From Streptomyces sp. HUAS 15-9 (lineage in GTDB: Bacteria; Actinomycetota; Actinomycetes; Streptomycetales; Streptomycetaceae), in contig NZ_CP106798.1 of the NCBI RefSeq assembly GCF_025642155.1, positions 5,022,001-5,086,000 of the forward strand: 64,000 nucleotides of DNA. Reading direction: 5' to 3'. Both the position numbers and the translations under genes were made by a program. Under the pieces are notes generated by a model that did not search any database, was not told where the DNA came from, and was given only the letters and a program-made list of their open reading frames with translations. Shown here in pieces: positions 47,160 to 55,169 of the stretch. The number at the start of each line of letters is the position of its first letter. Position 1 is the first letter of the stretch.

Positions 47160-48098
47160 TCAGGACAGCGCCGTGAGACCCGGAGCGAACGTGATCAGCA
47201 ACGGGAGGAGCGGGACCAGCGTGGCCACCGTCGTCGTGAGCGCCCGCTGGCTGCGCAGCAGCCGCGGTGGGGGCTTCAGGAGGCGGTCGACGCGCTCGCC
47301 CAACAGGCGGTGGCTGGAGGCGCAGGACAGGACGCCGCGGTGCTGGTTCAGCTCGATCAGGGCCAGGGCCGTGGTGAGGTGGCCGCAGCGGCGGGACGCC
47401 GTGTCGTCGGCGGCCAGTTCGACCAGGCGGTGGGTCTGGTCGCAGAAGTGGGCGAAGAGCGGGACGCGCGGGAAGCCGGTGGCCAGCGCGGTGGAGAGGT
47501 GCAGCAGCCAGTCGTGATGGGCGCGGGCATGACCGCGCTCATGGGTCAGGACGGCGTCCAGCTGATGGTCGGTGAGCCGTTGCAGGGCCCCGGTGGTGAC
47601 GACCAGTTGGGGCGGGTGCCCGGGCATCCACCAGGCGTCCGGGTACTCGTCCTCGAGCACCAGCATGGGCCCGCGCGCGGGCGGCAGCCCCGCGGGCAGG
47701 TCGGGGGCGCGTTCGCGCAGGTGTGCCCGGGCCAGTCCGCGCCGCCTGCGGGCGTCGGCGAGTTCACGGGCGAGCATCGCCGTCGTCCACGCGGCGCCGC
47801 AGGCCAGCAGCACGGTGAGCGCGACGGCCCAGACCGGGGCGACCGAGAGGTCGTACGCGGCGGTGACGGCGGGCGGCGCGGGTGCGAAGACCCGGTCGCG
47901 CACGGTGTGGAAGACGGCCGTGGTCCCCAGCATCAGCGCGGCCAGGCAGCACAGCAGCACGGTGGCGACCAGGCACTGCCACACCCACAGCCCGACCACC
48001 GGTTCCCGCTCGGGCCACACGGCCCGGGTCAGTGCGCGCGGCGCCGGTACGGCCGCCATCAGGGCGACGACACTCAGCAGGAGCAGACAGACGGTCAT
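47160..48098 (-). CDS. M56-family membrane metallopeptidase (BlaR1-like)
   Basis: This 312-residue membrane protease has three N-terminal helices, a cytosolic metalloprotease domain with zinc motif LTHERGHARAHHDW (HExxH) and a distal ELAADD Glu, and a C-terminal helix. It lacks the sensor domain of BlaR1. M56 proteins often cleave a BlaI/MecI-type repressor encoded next door, but no such gene is present here. It is convergent with recQ with six bases between the stops. Confidence 0.9.
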   Translation of the reverse strand: MTVCLLLLSVVALMAAVPAPRALTRAVWPEREPVVGLWVWQCLVATVLLCCLAALMLGTTAVFHTVRDRVFAPAPPAVTAAYDLSVAPVWAVALTVLLACGAAWTTAMLARELADARRRRGLARAHLRERAPDLPAGLPPARGPMLVLEDEYPDAWWMPGHPPQLVVTTGALQRLTDHQLDAVLTHERGHARAHHDWLLHLSTALATGFPRVPLFAHFCDQTHRLVELAADDTASRRCGHLTTALALIELNQHRGVLSCASSHRLLGERVDRLLKPPPRLLRSQRALTTTVATLVPLLPLLITFAPGLTALS

Positions 48099-48309
48099 GC
48101 CAGGGGCTCCGGTTTCTGGTCGGAGACAGGGGCAGGTGGCGGGTGGCCGGGGTGGTGCGGCGGCTCGTACGGCGGAGGGCGCGGCCGTACGTCGGTGATG
48201 CGGCGGGTGGCGCGACAGGCACACGATCGCCGTACCGCTGTCGTACGCCGGGTTGTGCTGTGCCCCGACAGTATGACGGTGACGGCCCCCCGGAGTCAGG
48301 AGTCGACAG

Positions 48310-48580
48310 CTATCCGCCACCCCGGATTCCCCCGCCACCGCACCCGGGCTTCCGCCGGCCGCCGCGCCGCCGCCTCCGGACTTCCACCTGCCCCCGTGCC
48401 ACCGTCCCTTGCTCCCGCAACGCCCCTCGCACAGCGCTCAGAACCTCCACCTCGTCCGCCCCCATGGTCCGCGCCTCCGCAACGAACCTCCTGGTCAGCG
48501 AGGCGAGTTCGAGCCGGGGCCGCTCCCCGGGGCGGCGGCGTCAGCGCGTCGCCGGCCAGTACCCCGGGGGAACTTGTGTC
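48310..48580 (-). pseudogene. Probable decayed GntR/YtrA-type regulator
   Basis: The minus-strand frame ending at TAG 48310-48312 contains PRLELASLTRRFVAEARTMG and ADEVEVLSAVRGALREQG, resembling the C-terminal helices of YtrA-type GntR regulators. It is blocked by a TGA at 48541-48543. In the adjacent frame upstream, SPGVLAGDALTPPPR resembles the 'G-x-L-x-x-G-D-x-L-P-x-x-R' start of the GntR winged helix. The recognition helix between them is missing. This 480-bp gap between the M56 and fumarylacetoacetase genes holds nothing else I can support. Confidence 0.32.
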
Positions 48581-49799
48581 AACTGCTCGCTACAACGCGC
48601 CCGCCGACCTCGCCCAGGCCCACCCGGAGGCCGCCCGCGCCCGGTGCCCATGCCGACAGTGTCACCACGTCGCCGTCCTCCAGGAATGTGCGCTTTCCGT
48701 CCGGCAGTTCGAGGGGGTCCCGGCCGTTCCAGGTCAGCTCCAGGAGTGAGCCGCGCTCGCGCTCCACCGGACCGCTCACGGTTCCCGAGCCGTACAGGTC
48801 ACCGGTTCGCAGCGAGGCCCCGTTCACCGTCATGTGCGCCAACTGCTGCGCGGCGGTCCAGTACATGGTGGAGAACGGCGGCTCGGACACCACGTGACCG
48901 TTGATCGCGACGGAGATCCGCAGGTCGTAGCCGCCGGGCTCCACCGCTTCGGCACAGTCGTCCAGATACGGCAGCAGCGGGTATGTCCGCTCGGGCGGCG
49001 CCACCCGTGCCTCGTCCAGCGCCTCCAGCGGGGTGATCCACGCCGACACCGACGTGGCGAAGGACTTGCCGAGGAACGGTCCGAGGGGGACGTACTCCCA
49101 GGCCTGGATGTCCCGTGCCGACCAGTCGTTCAGCAGGCACAGTCCGAAGACGTGCTCCCGGAAGTCGCCCAGTGCCACCGGCCTGCCCCTCTCCGACGGC
49201 ACGCCCACCACGAAGCCGACCTCGGCCTCGATGTCCAGCCGGACGGACGGACCGAAGACGGGCGCCGGGTCGTTCGGCGACTTGCGCTGACCGGAGGGCC
49301 GTACGACATCCGTCCCCGACACCACGACCGTGCCGGAGCGGCCGTGGTAGCCGATCGGCAGGTGCTTCCAGTTGGGGGTCAGCGATTCCTCGGCGTCGGG
49401 GCGGAAGATCTGCCCCACGTTCCGGGCGTGGTTCTCGGAGGCGTAGAAGTCGACGTAGTCGGCGACCTGGAAGGGCAGATGCAGAGTCACCGACGACAGG
49501 GGGTGGAACAGCGGTTCGATCGTCTCGCGGTGCGAGGGCACCGTGACCCATGCCGTCAGCGCGCGCCGGACGTCCGACCACGCCGTGCGGCCGGCGGCCA
49601 GCAGCGGGTTGAGGGTCGGCTGCGCGAGCAGGGAGGCGTACGGGGAACCGAGGGCGTGCGCCGCCGCGCCGGCGTCGAGTACGTGGTCGCCGAGCCGGAC
49701 TCCGACGGTCCGCTCCTGGCTGCCGGCGGGCGAGAACACGCCATACGGAAGGTTGTGCGGACCGAAGGGGTCGCCCTCGGGGACGTCGAAGGGGGGCAT
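48579..49799 (-). CDS. fahA: Fumarylacetoacetase
   Basis: This 406-residue enzyme performs the last step of tyrosine/homogentisate degradation, splitting fumarylacetoacetate into fumarate and acetoacetate. It has the N-terminal SH3-like domain (NLPYGVFSPAG), DYVDFYASENHARNVG (a metal-ligand region), PIGYHGRSGTVVVSGTDV and LDIEAEVGFVVG (acidic metal ligands), and the LNDWSARDIQAWEYVPLGPF signature. The ATG at 49799 follows GAGCGAGG; upstream ATGs lack a site. It stands alone, without other homogentisate genes nearby. Confidence 0.95.
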   Translation of the reverse strand: MPPFDVPEGDPFGPHNLPYGVFSPAGSQERTVGVRLGDHVLDAGAAAHALGSPYASLLAQPTLNPLLAAGRTAWSDVRRALTAWVTVPSHRETIEPLFHPLSSVTLHLPFQVADYVDFYASENHARNVGQIFRPDAEESLTPNWKHLPIGYHGRSGTVVVSGTDVVRPSGQRKSPNDPAPVFGPSVRLDIEAEVGFVVGVPSERGRPVALGDFREHVFGLCLLNDWSARDIQAWEYVPLGPFLGKSFATSVSAWITPLEALDEARVAPPERTYPLLPYLDDCAEAVEPGGYDLRISVAINGHVVSEPPFSTMYWTAAQQLAHMTVNGASLRTGDLYGSGTVSGPVERERGSLLELTWNGRDPLELPDGKRTFLEDGDVVTLSAWAPGAGGLRVGLGEVGGRVVASS

Positions 49800-49923
49800 G
49801 GGGGTCTGCCTCGCTCTCATCCGTGCCATGCATGGCCATACGTTCCATGTGGTCGCGCCACACGTTACGGGGGCGTACCCGTCTTCGGCAGTGTCTAAAG
49901 AGTTCGCAATGTCCGAATAGGCC

Positions 49924-49953
49924 TTGTCGGAGGGGCCAATTCCGGCTTAGCGT
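49924..49953 (+). promoter_or_regulatory. Candidate promoter of the ATP-grasp gene
   Basis: TTGTCG (49924-49929) and TAGCGT (49948-49953) are 18 bp apart, about 50 bp upstream of the start codon region. Confidence 0.35.
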
Positions 49954-50010
49954 CCTTTGGGGACACGGACGGGGTCGATCCGGTCCGTAGGGGGACACGT
50001 GGGGGGACCC

Positions 50011-51279
50011 GTGGCCAGGAATGCCGTCAGCGTGCCTTTCGAGGCGGACCGTAGTGTGCCGGGCCTGATCGTCAAGTTCGGCGACTACCCGCTGCACCAC
50101 GGTGGCGTCGGCGCGATCCGCAGCCTGGGCCGTCTGGGTGTCCCCATGTACGCGATCACCGAGGACCGTTACACCCCTGCGGCCTCCTCCCGGTATCTCA
50201 AACGCGCGTTCGTGTGGCCGACGAGCGGTGCCGAGGAGCCGGAGCACCTCGTGGAGGGGCTGCTCCGCATCGGCGCCCGCATCGGCCGCCCCAGCGTGCT
50301 CATCCCCACCGACGAAGAGGCCGCCGTCCTGATCGCCGAGCACCAGGACGCGCTCAAGGACACTTTCCTCTTTCCGCCCGTCGACCCCGGCCTGCCGCGC
50401 CGCCTGGCCAGCAAGCAGGGGCTGCACGAACTGTGCGTGGAACACGGCATCCCCAGCCCGACGGCGTCCTTCCCGCAGTCGTACGACGAGATCGCGGACT
50501 TCGCCGAGAAGGCCCGCTTCCCGGTGGTGGCCAAGAACCGGGAGGCCTTCGTACGGCGCAAACGGCCCGCCGTGAACGGCACCACGCGGATCGCCACCCG
50601 CGAGGGCCTGCTCACGCTCGCCCGCGACTGGGGCGAACACCCCGGAGTGATTCTTCAGGAGTACCTGCCGAGGGAGGAGGCCGAGGACTGGATCGTGCAC
50701 GCCTGCTTCGACGCCGACTCGGCCCCGCTCGCCATGTTCACCGGCGTCAAGGTGCGCTCATGGCCGCCGCACGCGGGCATGACGGCGAACGCCTATGTCG
50801 TCGACAACCCGGAACTCGCGGACCTTGCCACGCGTTTCATCAAGCAGATCGGCTTCAGCGGCATCATCGACCTCGACCTGCGCTTCGACCGCCGCGACGG
50901 ACAGTACAAACTCCTCGACTTCAACCCGCGCATGGGCGCCCAGTTCCGTCTCTTCGAGAACGAGTCGGGAGTCGACGTCGTACGCGCCATGCATCTGCAT
51001 CTGACCGGGCGCACCGTCCCGGAGGGGGAACAGCGCGCCGGCCACCGGTACATCGTGGAGAACATCGACCTGCCCGCCCTCCTCGCCTACCGCCGCAGCG
51101 GCTATACGACGCCGCACGCGCCGGCGCGGGCGAGCGGGACGGAGCTGGCCTGGCTCGCGGGTGACGACCCGCTGCCCTTCTTCACGATGCTCGCCCGCTT
51201 CGTGCGACCGGGCGCGAAGCATCTGTATCAGCTGTGGCGTACCAACCGCCGTGGCAGTACGACCGGTTCGGGCAGCTAG
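50011..51279 (+). CDS. ATP-grasp domain carboxylate-amine ligase-like protein
   Basis: The 422-residue product has an N-terminal pre-ATP-grasp region (GGVGAIRSLGRLGVPMYAIT), the ATP-binding lid with ARFPVVAKNREAF, QEYLPREEAEDWIVHACFDA, and the metal site DLDLRFDRRDGQYKLLDFNPR (Asp, Glu/Asn equivalents). It resembles CarB/biotin-carboxylase-like ATP-grasp ligases of unknown substrate. The GTG at 50011 follows GGGGGGACCC; a GTG at 49999 is possible. The next gene, a flavoenzyme, follows by 68 bp in the same direction, suggesting a joint pathway. Confidence 0.85.
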   Translation: MARNAVSVPFEADRSVPGLIVKFGDYPLHHGGVGAIRSLGRLGVPMYAITEDRYTPAASSRYLKRAFVWPTSGAEEPEHLVEGLLRIGARIGRPSVLIPTDEEAAVLIAEHQDALKDTFLFPPVDPGLPRRLASKQGLHELCVEHGIPSPTASFPQSYDEIADFAEKARFPVVAKNREAFVRRKRPAVNGTTRIATREGLLTLARDWGEHPGVILQEYLPREEAEDWIVHACFDADSAPLAMFTGVKVRSWPPHAGMTANAYVVDNPELADLATRFIKQIGFSGIIDLDLRFDRRDGQYKLLDFNPRMGAQFRLFENESGVDVVRAMHLHLTGRTVPEGEQRAGHRYIVENIDLPALLAYRRSGYTTPHAPARASGTELAWLAGDDPLPFFTMLARFVRPGAKHLYQLWRTNRRGSTTGSGS

Positions 51280-51347
51280 ACGTTCCTCGTCCCGACTGTG
51301 CGAACCGGACCACGAAGTGACGAAAAGACGTCCTGGGGAGGGACTTC

Positions 51348-52550
51348 GTGATTCAACCGGTAGCAGTCCTCGGTGCCGGACCGTTCGGCCTGTCCACCGC
51401 CGCCCATCTGCGGGCGCGCGGCATCCCCGTGCGCGCCTTCGGCGATCCCATGGTGAGCTGGCGTGACCACATGCCCGCCGGAATGTTCCTCAAGTCGACC
51501 CCGGTAGCCTCCAGCATCGACTGCCCCCAGCGGGGCCACACTCTTGCCGACTACTGCGACGCGGCGGGCATCCGCCGGCTGGTGACCGACGAGGACATCA
51601 TCCCGGTCGAGACCTTCATCTCCTACGGCGAGTGGTTCCAGCGCACTCTCCTGCCCGAACTGGAGCGGGTGCGGGTGCTCTCCGTGGACCGTGGGACGGG
51701 CGGTGGCTTCCAACTCGAGCTGGACTCGGGGGAGTCGTTCGCGGCCCGCGCGGTCGTGGTCGCGACCGGACTGTCCGGCCTGGCCCACTTCCCGGCGGAG
51801 CTGGCGAAGGCGGCGGCGGACGGACCCGCCCCCACGGGCCCGGTGTCCCACAGCTCGCAGCATCACGACCTCAGCCCCTTCAAGGGCAAGGAGCTGATCG
51901 TCATCGGCGCGGGCCAGTCCGCGCTGGAGACGGCCGCCCTGGCGGCGGAGGCGGGCGCACAGGTGCGGGTGGTCGCCTGCGGCCACGGCACGGTCGCCTT
52001 CGGCGCCCCGCCCTGGAAGCAGCCGAAGCTGCGCCCGGAGTCCCCCTTCGGCCGGGCCTGGTCCCTGTGGGCCCTCAGCTACTACCCCCACCCCTACCGC
52101 TATCTCCCGGCGCAGGCCCGCCACTATCTGGTCCGCCGGGTCCTCGGCCCGCTCGGCGCGTGGTGGCTGCGTGACCGCTTCGAGGGCAAGGTGCAGGTCG
52201 AGGAGGTCGAGCGGGTGGTCGGCGCGGACGTCTCCGACGGCAGCCCGGTCCTCACGGTCCGCACCCATGCCGGCGCCACCCGCGGGCTCACCGCCGACCA
52301 TGTCATCGCGGCCACCGGCTACCGCGTGGACATCGCGGCCATGGACTTCCTCGGCCATGAGCTCCGCAGTCGGCTCGCGGTCAGCCGCGGCACCCCCAAG
52401 CTCGGTGCCGGCTTTGTCTCCTCTGTCCCCGGCCTCTACTTCACCGGCCTGCCGGCCGCCGGGTCCTACGGCCCGGTGATGCGCTTCGTCTGCGGCACCG
52501 AGTTCGCCTCCCCACGGCTGGCGAAGCACCTGGCGGCGGCCCACGGCTGA
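51348..52550 (+). CDS. FAD-dependent oxidoreductase/monooxygenase-like protein
   Basis: The 400-residue flavoprotein has FAD motif PVAVLGAGPFGLSTAAHLRA, a second dinucleotide site ELIVIGAGQSALETAALAAE (NADPH-type) and the C-terminal VIAATGYRVD with GLYFTGLPAAGSYGPVMRF. The layout is that of flavin-containing or N-hydroxylating monooxygenases. GGGGAGGGA precedes its GTG. Pairing with the ATP-grasp ligase suggests a small metabolite-tailoring unit. The substrate cannot be read from sequence. Confidence 0.87.
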   Translation: MIQPVAVLGAGPFGLSTAAHLRARGIPVRAFGDPMVSWRDHMPAGMFLKSTPVASSIDCPQRGHTLADYCDAAGIRRLVTDEDIIPVETFISYGEWFQRTLLPELERVRVLSVDRGTGGGFQLELDSGESFAARAVVVATGLSGLAHFPAELAKAAADGPAPTGPVSHSSQHHDLSPFKGKELIVIGAGQSALETAALAAEAGAQVRVVACGHGTVAFGAPPWKQPKLRPESPFGRAWSLWALSYYPHPYRYLPAQARHYLVRRVLGPLGAWWLRDRFEGKVQVEEVERVVGADVSDGSPVLTVRTHAGATRGLTADHVIAATGYRVDIAAMDFLGHELRSRLAVSRGTPKLGAGFVSSVPGLYFTGLPAAGSYGPVMRFVCGTEFASPRLAKHLAAAHG

Positions 52551-52592
52551 GCGCGGCGGCGGACGGCAGCGGCGGACGGCAGGGACGGCCGG

Positions 52593-53213
52593 CTACCCCT
52601 CCCCGGCCGTCCGCTGCCACGCCAGGAACTCCTCGATCAGCTCTGGGGGGTTGGCCGCCTCGGTGGCCTCGATCTCCCATTCGGGGCAGTCCATGTCGAA
52701 GACGACGACGGGCAGCGGACGGCCGAAGAGCCGCTCGATGTCCCCGCTTTCGTGCAGATGGCGGGCCAGATCGATACAGGCGTCGGCGAAGTGCAGGCCG
52801 AGCAGATCGCGCTTGGCCTCGATGTCGCCCGCTTCGTCGTCGTCCCGGTCCCCCTCGTCGTCGTCCCGGTCACCGTCGAACCACAGGCCGAGTTCCTTGA
52901 CCTCCTCGACGTACAGCGGTGCGCCGACCGGGTCCTCGGGGACGTTGCCGAGCATCTCGAATCCGTCCAGGAGCCAGCACGCGTAGTGCCAGCGGGCCTC
53001 ACCGGGGTCCCCGTGGCGCTTCTCCAGCTCGCACTGGGTCTCGGTGTTGTAGCCGATGGCCACATAGGGGTGGCGCTCGTCGTAGTCGATGCGCCAGATA
53101 CGGAAGGAGAGGGCGTAGATCTCGGGCCTCGACTCCTCGGGAAAGCGCGCGAGAACGGCGGGCGCCGCCTCGCGCAGATACCTCCGGAAGACGTCCCGCC
53201 GGTCCGTCACCAC
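52593..53213 (-). CDS. Hypothetical acidic protein (resembles DUF4303-type proteins)
   Basis: The product is about 206 residues and rich in Asp and Glu, with EIYALSFRIWRIDYDERHPY and WHYACWLLDGFEMLGNVPED, reminiscent of DUF4303 proteins. A central acidic stretch is an exact duplication, GDRDDDEGDRDDDE (21-bp repeat 52833-52874). It has no signal peptide. The start is at one of two adjacent GTG codons (53213 or 53210) after GGGGGCG, closer than usual. The gene stands alone. Similar proteins occur as toxin-immunity partners elsewhere, but no toxin gene is adjacent here. Confidence 0.75.
   Translation of the reverse strand: MVTDRRDVFRRYLREAAPAVLARFPEESRPEIYALSFRIWRIDYDERHPYVAIGYNTETQCELEKRHGDPGEARWHYACWLLDGFEMLGNVPEDPVGAPLYVEEVKELGLWFDGDRDDDEGDRDDDEAGDIEAKRDLLGLHFADACIDLARHLHESGDIERLFGRPLPVVVFDMDCPEWEIEATEAANPPELIEEFLAWQRTAGEG
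52833..52874 (-). repeat. Two tandem 21-bp units encoding GDRDDDE
   Basis: Two 21-base units differing at a few positions lie in frame inside the acidic hypothetical gene. They probably arose by replication slippage. Confidence 0.8.
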
Positions 53214-53375
53214 ATCCGCCCCCGTTTCCTCGGCTCCCTCGGCGCGGTGACAGCAACCTAACGCGCACCACTGACGACGGGCGGTGGCAGCATCTCCGCG
53301 CGGACCCCGTGGGGTTGAGAACAACGGCTGGGACAGGGATGAGTCGCGGCGGCATGTTGTCCGTATTCTCTGATC

Positions 53376-54182
53376 ATGGCCGCTCCCCCCGCTTATTCAC
53401 TCGTCGCCACCGATCTGGACGGGACGCTGCTCCGCGGCGACGACACCCTCTCCGACCGCTCCCGCGCGGCGCTCGCGCGGACGGTGGGGGCCGGTGCGCA
53501 GCACCTCGTGGTGACGGGGCGCCCGGCGCCGAGAGTACGGCCGCTGCTCGATGAACTCGGCAGCAGGGGGCTCGCGGTGTGCGGACAGGGCGCGCAGTTG
53601 TACGACGCCGGCGCGGACCGTCTGCTGTGGTCGGTCACCCTGGACCCGGAGTTGGCCGAGACCGCGCTCGGCAAGATCGAGGCCGAGGTGGGTCAGGTGT
53701 ACGCGGCCGTCGACCAGGACGGGGTGGACGGGCTCACGCTCATCGAGCCGGGGTATCTGATGCCGCACCCCACCCTGCCCGCCGTACGGGTCCAGCGGCG
53801 CGACGATCTGTGGTGCGAACCCATCAGCAAGGTCCTGCTCCGCCATCACGCGCTGTCCGACGACGAGTTGGCGGCGACTGCCCGTGATGTCGTGGGTTCG
53901 CTGGCGACGGTCACCATGTCCGGGCCGGGGACCGTCGAACTCCAGCCGTGCGGCATCACGAAGGCGACCGGTCTGGCGCTGGCCGCCGAACACCTGGGGC
54001 TGAGCGCCCGGCGGGCCATCGCCTTCGGGGACATGCCCAACGACATCCCGATGTTCGACTGGGCCGCCCGCGGTGTGGCGATGGCCAACGCCCATCCCGA
54101 ACTCAAGGCGGTGGCCGACGAGATCACCTTGTCGAACGAGGACGACGGCATCGCCGTCGTCCTCGAAAGACTCTTCGCGTAG
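53376..54182 (+). CDS. HAD-superfamily (Cof/subfamily IIB) phosphatase
   Basis: The 268-residue product has motif I LVATDLDGTLLRGDD (nucleophile Asp), motif II VVTGRP, a C2-type cap domain, motif III around the Lys of CGITKATGLA, and motif IV FGDMPNDIPMF. Such enzymes dephosphorylate sugar phosphates or related metabolites. No ribosome-binding site is visible. A TATTCT box at 53364-53369 ends seven bases before the ATG, so the transcript may be leaderless. Confidence 0.92.
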   Translation: MAAPPAYSLVATDLDGTLLRGDDTLSDRSRAALARTVGAGAQHLVVTGRPAPRVRPLLDELGSRGLAVCGQGAQLYDAGADRLLWSVTLDPELAETALGKIEAEVGQVYAAVDQDGVDGLTLIEPGYLMPHPTLPAVRVQRRDDLWCEPISKVLLRHHALSDDELAATARDVVGSLATVTMSGPGTVELQPCGITKATGLALAAEHLGLSARRAIAFGDMPNDIPMFDWAARGVAMANAHPELKAVADEITLSNEDDGIAVVLERLFA

Positions 54183-54188
54183 CTCTCC

Positions 54189-54222
54189 CGTTTCGGGGGG
54201 GCCGCCGGTACTCCCCGAAACG
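54189..54222. terminator. Bidirectional terminator between convergent genes
   Basis: CGTTTCGGGG and CCCCGAAACG form a perfect 10-bp stem with a 14-base loop between the stops of the HAD gene (plus) and the transglycosylase gene (minus). Confidence 0.8.
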
Positions 54223-54226
54223 TCCG

Positions 54227-54721
54227 TCAGTACGCGCCGAAGACGTTGTCCATCGAGCCGTACCGCGCGGCCGCGTAGTTGCAGGCGGCGGTGATGTTGG
54301 CGACCGGGTCGTAGATGTCGAACGACGTCCCGACCACGTGGTACGCGTTGAACGTCGGGTCGATGACCTGGAGCAGGCCCTTGGACGGGATGCCCTTGGC
54401 CGCGTTGGAGTCCCACAGGTTGATGGCCCGCGGGTTGCCCGACGACTCACGCATGATGTTGCGGTAGATGCCGTTGTACGAGCCCGGAATGTGCCGTTCC
54501 TTCATGATGGCGAGGGACTCACGGATCCAGCCGTCGAGGTTGTTCGGGTAGCCGGCCAGGGTCGTCTCGGCCGTGGCGGCCGCGGCGGGCGTGGCGGCGG
54601 GGGCGGCCGAGGCCGTGGTCGCGCCGATGAGCGGGAGGGCGAGCACCGCGGCGCCGGTGCCGACGACGGCGAGCTTGCGGACGAGGCGGTTGGTGCGGCG
54701 GGGCTGAGCGGCAGCGAACAT
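54227..54721 (-). CDS. Secreted transglycosylase SLT-domain protein, riboswitch-controlled
   Basis: The 164-residue product has a Sec signal peptide (about residues 1-40, ending SASAA) and an Ala/Thr linker. It ends in a small lysozyme-like SLT domain with catalytic Glu in IMRESSGNPRAINLWD, the SKGLLQVIDPTF motif and NITAACNYAAARYGSMDNVF. It would cleave glycan strands in the wall. The ATG at 54721 follows GAGAGGAAG. A ydaO-type c-di-AMP riboswitch occupies the leader, as known for rpfA and other Streptomyces wall hydrolases. Confidence 0.92.
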   Translation of the reverse strand: MFAAAQPRRTNRLVRKLAVVGTGAAVLALPLIGATTASAAPAATPAAAATAETTLAGYPNNLDGWIRESLAIMKERHIPGSYNGIYRNIMRESSGNPRAINLWDSNAAKGIPSKGLLQVIDPTFNAYHVVGTSFDIYDPVANITAACNYAAARYGSMDNVFGAY

Positions 54722-54737
54722 GGGGGACTTCCTCTCC

Positions 54738-54935
54738 GTCGCCTGCGAGGTGAGCTGTCGGGTTCGGGCGGGGAGGTGCCCGGCCGTGCCGCCCTGAGGC
54801 TGCGCGACTTCACCCCGAGCCGTTCCGTGCGACGTGTGTCGTCCGGTCCGGCGGTCTACCTGGGTCCCCCGCTCCTGCCTACGCGAATGAGTTCGTCGAT
54901 GGGTTACGTCGGGCGGCGGCAGGATTCGGCGTTCC
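54738..54935 (-). promoter_or_regulatory. ydaO-type c-di-AMP riboswitch
   Basis: On the minus strand the ydaO consensus blocks occur in order: CGCCGAATCCTGCCG, AGGAGCGGGGGACCCAGG, CTCGGGGTGAAGTCGC, and near the 3' end AACCCGACAGCTCACCTCGC followed by AGGCG. Spacing fits the known fold, and the element ends about 17 bases before the transglycosylase start. c-di-AMP binding normally turns expression off in this class. Confidence 0.9.
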
Positions 54936-54950
54936 GCCTGACTGGCCCGG

Positions 54951-54980
54951 AAGCTATGCGAGAGCACATGTCGGGAACAA
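54951..54980 (-). promoter_or_regulatory. Candidate promoter for the riboswitch-transglycosylase transcript
   Basis: On the minus strand TTGTTC (54980-54975) and TAGCTT (54956-54951) are 18 bp apart. Initiation near 54944 would place the 5' end directly at the riboswitch. The remainder of this gap, 54981-55169, shows no gene. Confidence 0.4.
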
Positions 54981-55169
54981 GTACCTGATTCACAGAACGC
55001 ACCGATTGACCTTGGTGTGAGGCGTATGGGGCACTTGATCCTTTGCGGTTGCACAGCCTCAACTGGCCGGTGGGAAAAGGGCAAACGGGTGTTTGGGTGG
55101 ATGTGAGCCGACATGAGGTGGCGTGACCCAACTCACGGAATAACATTCACGGCAAATCAGACATGCAGG

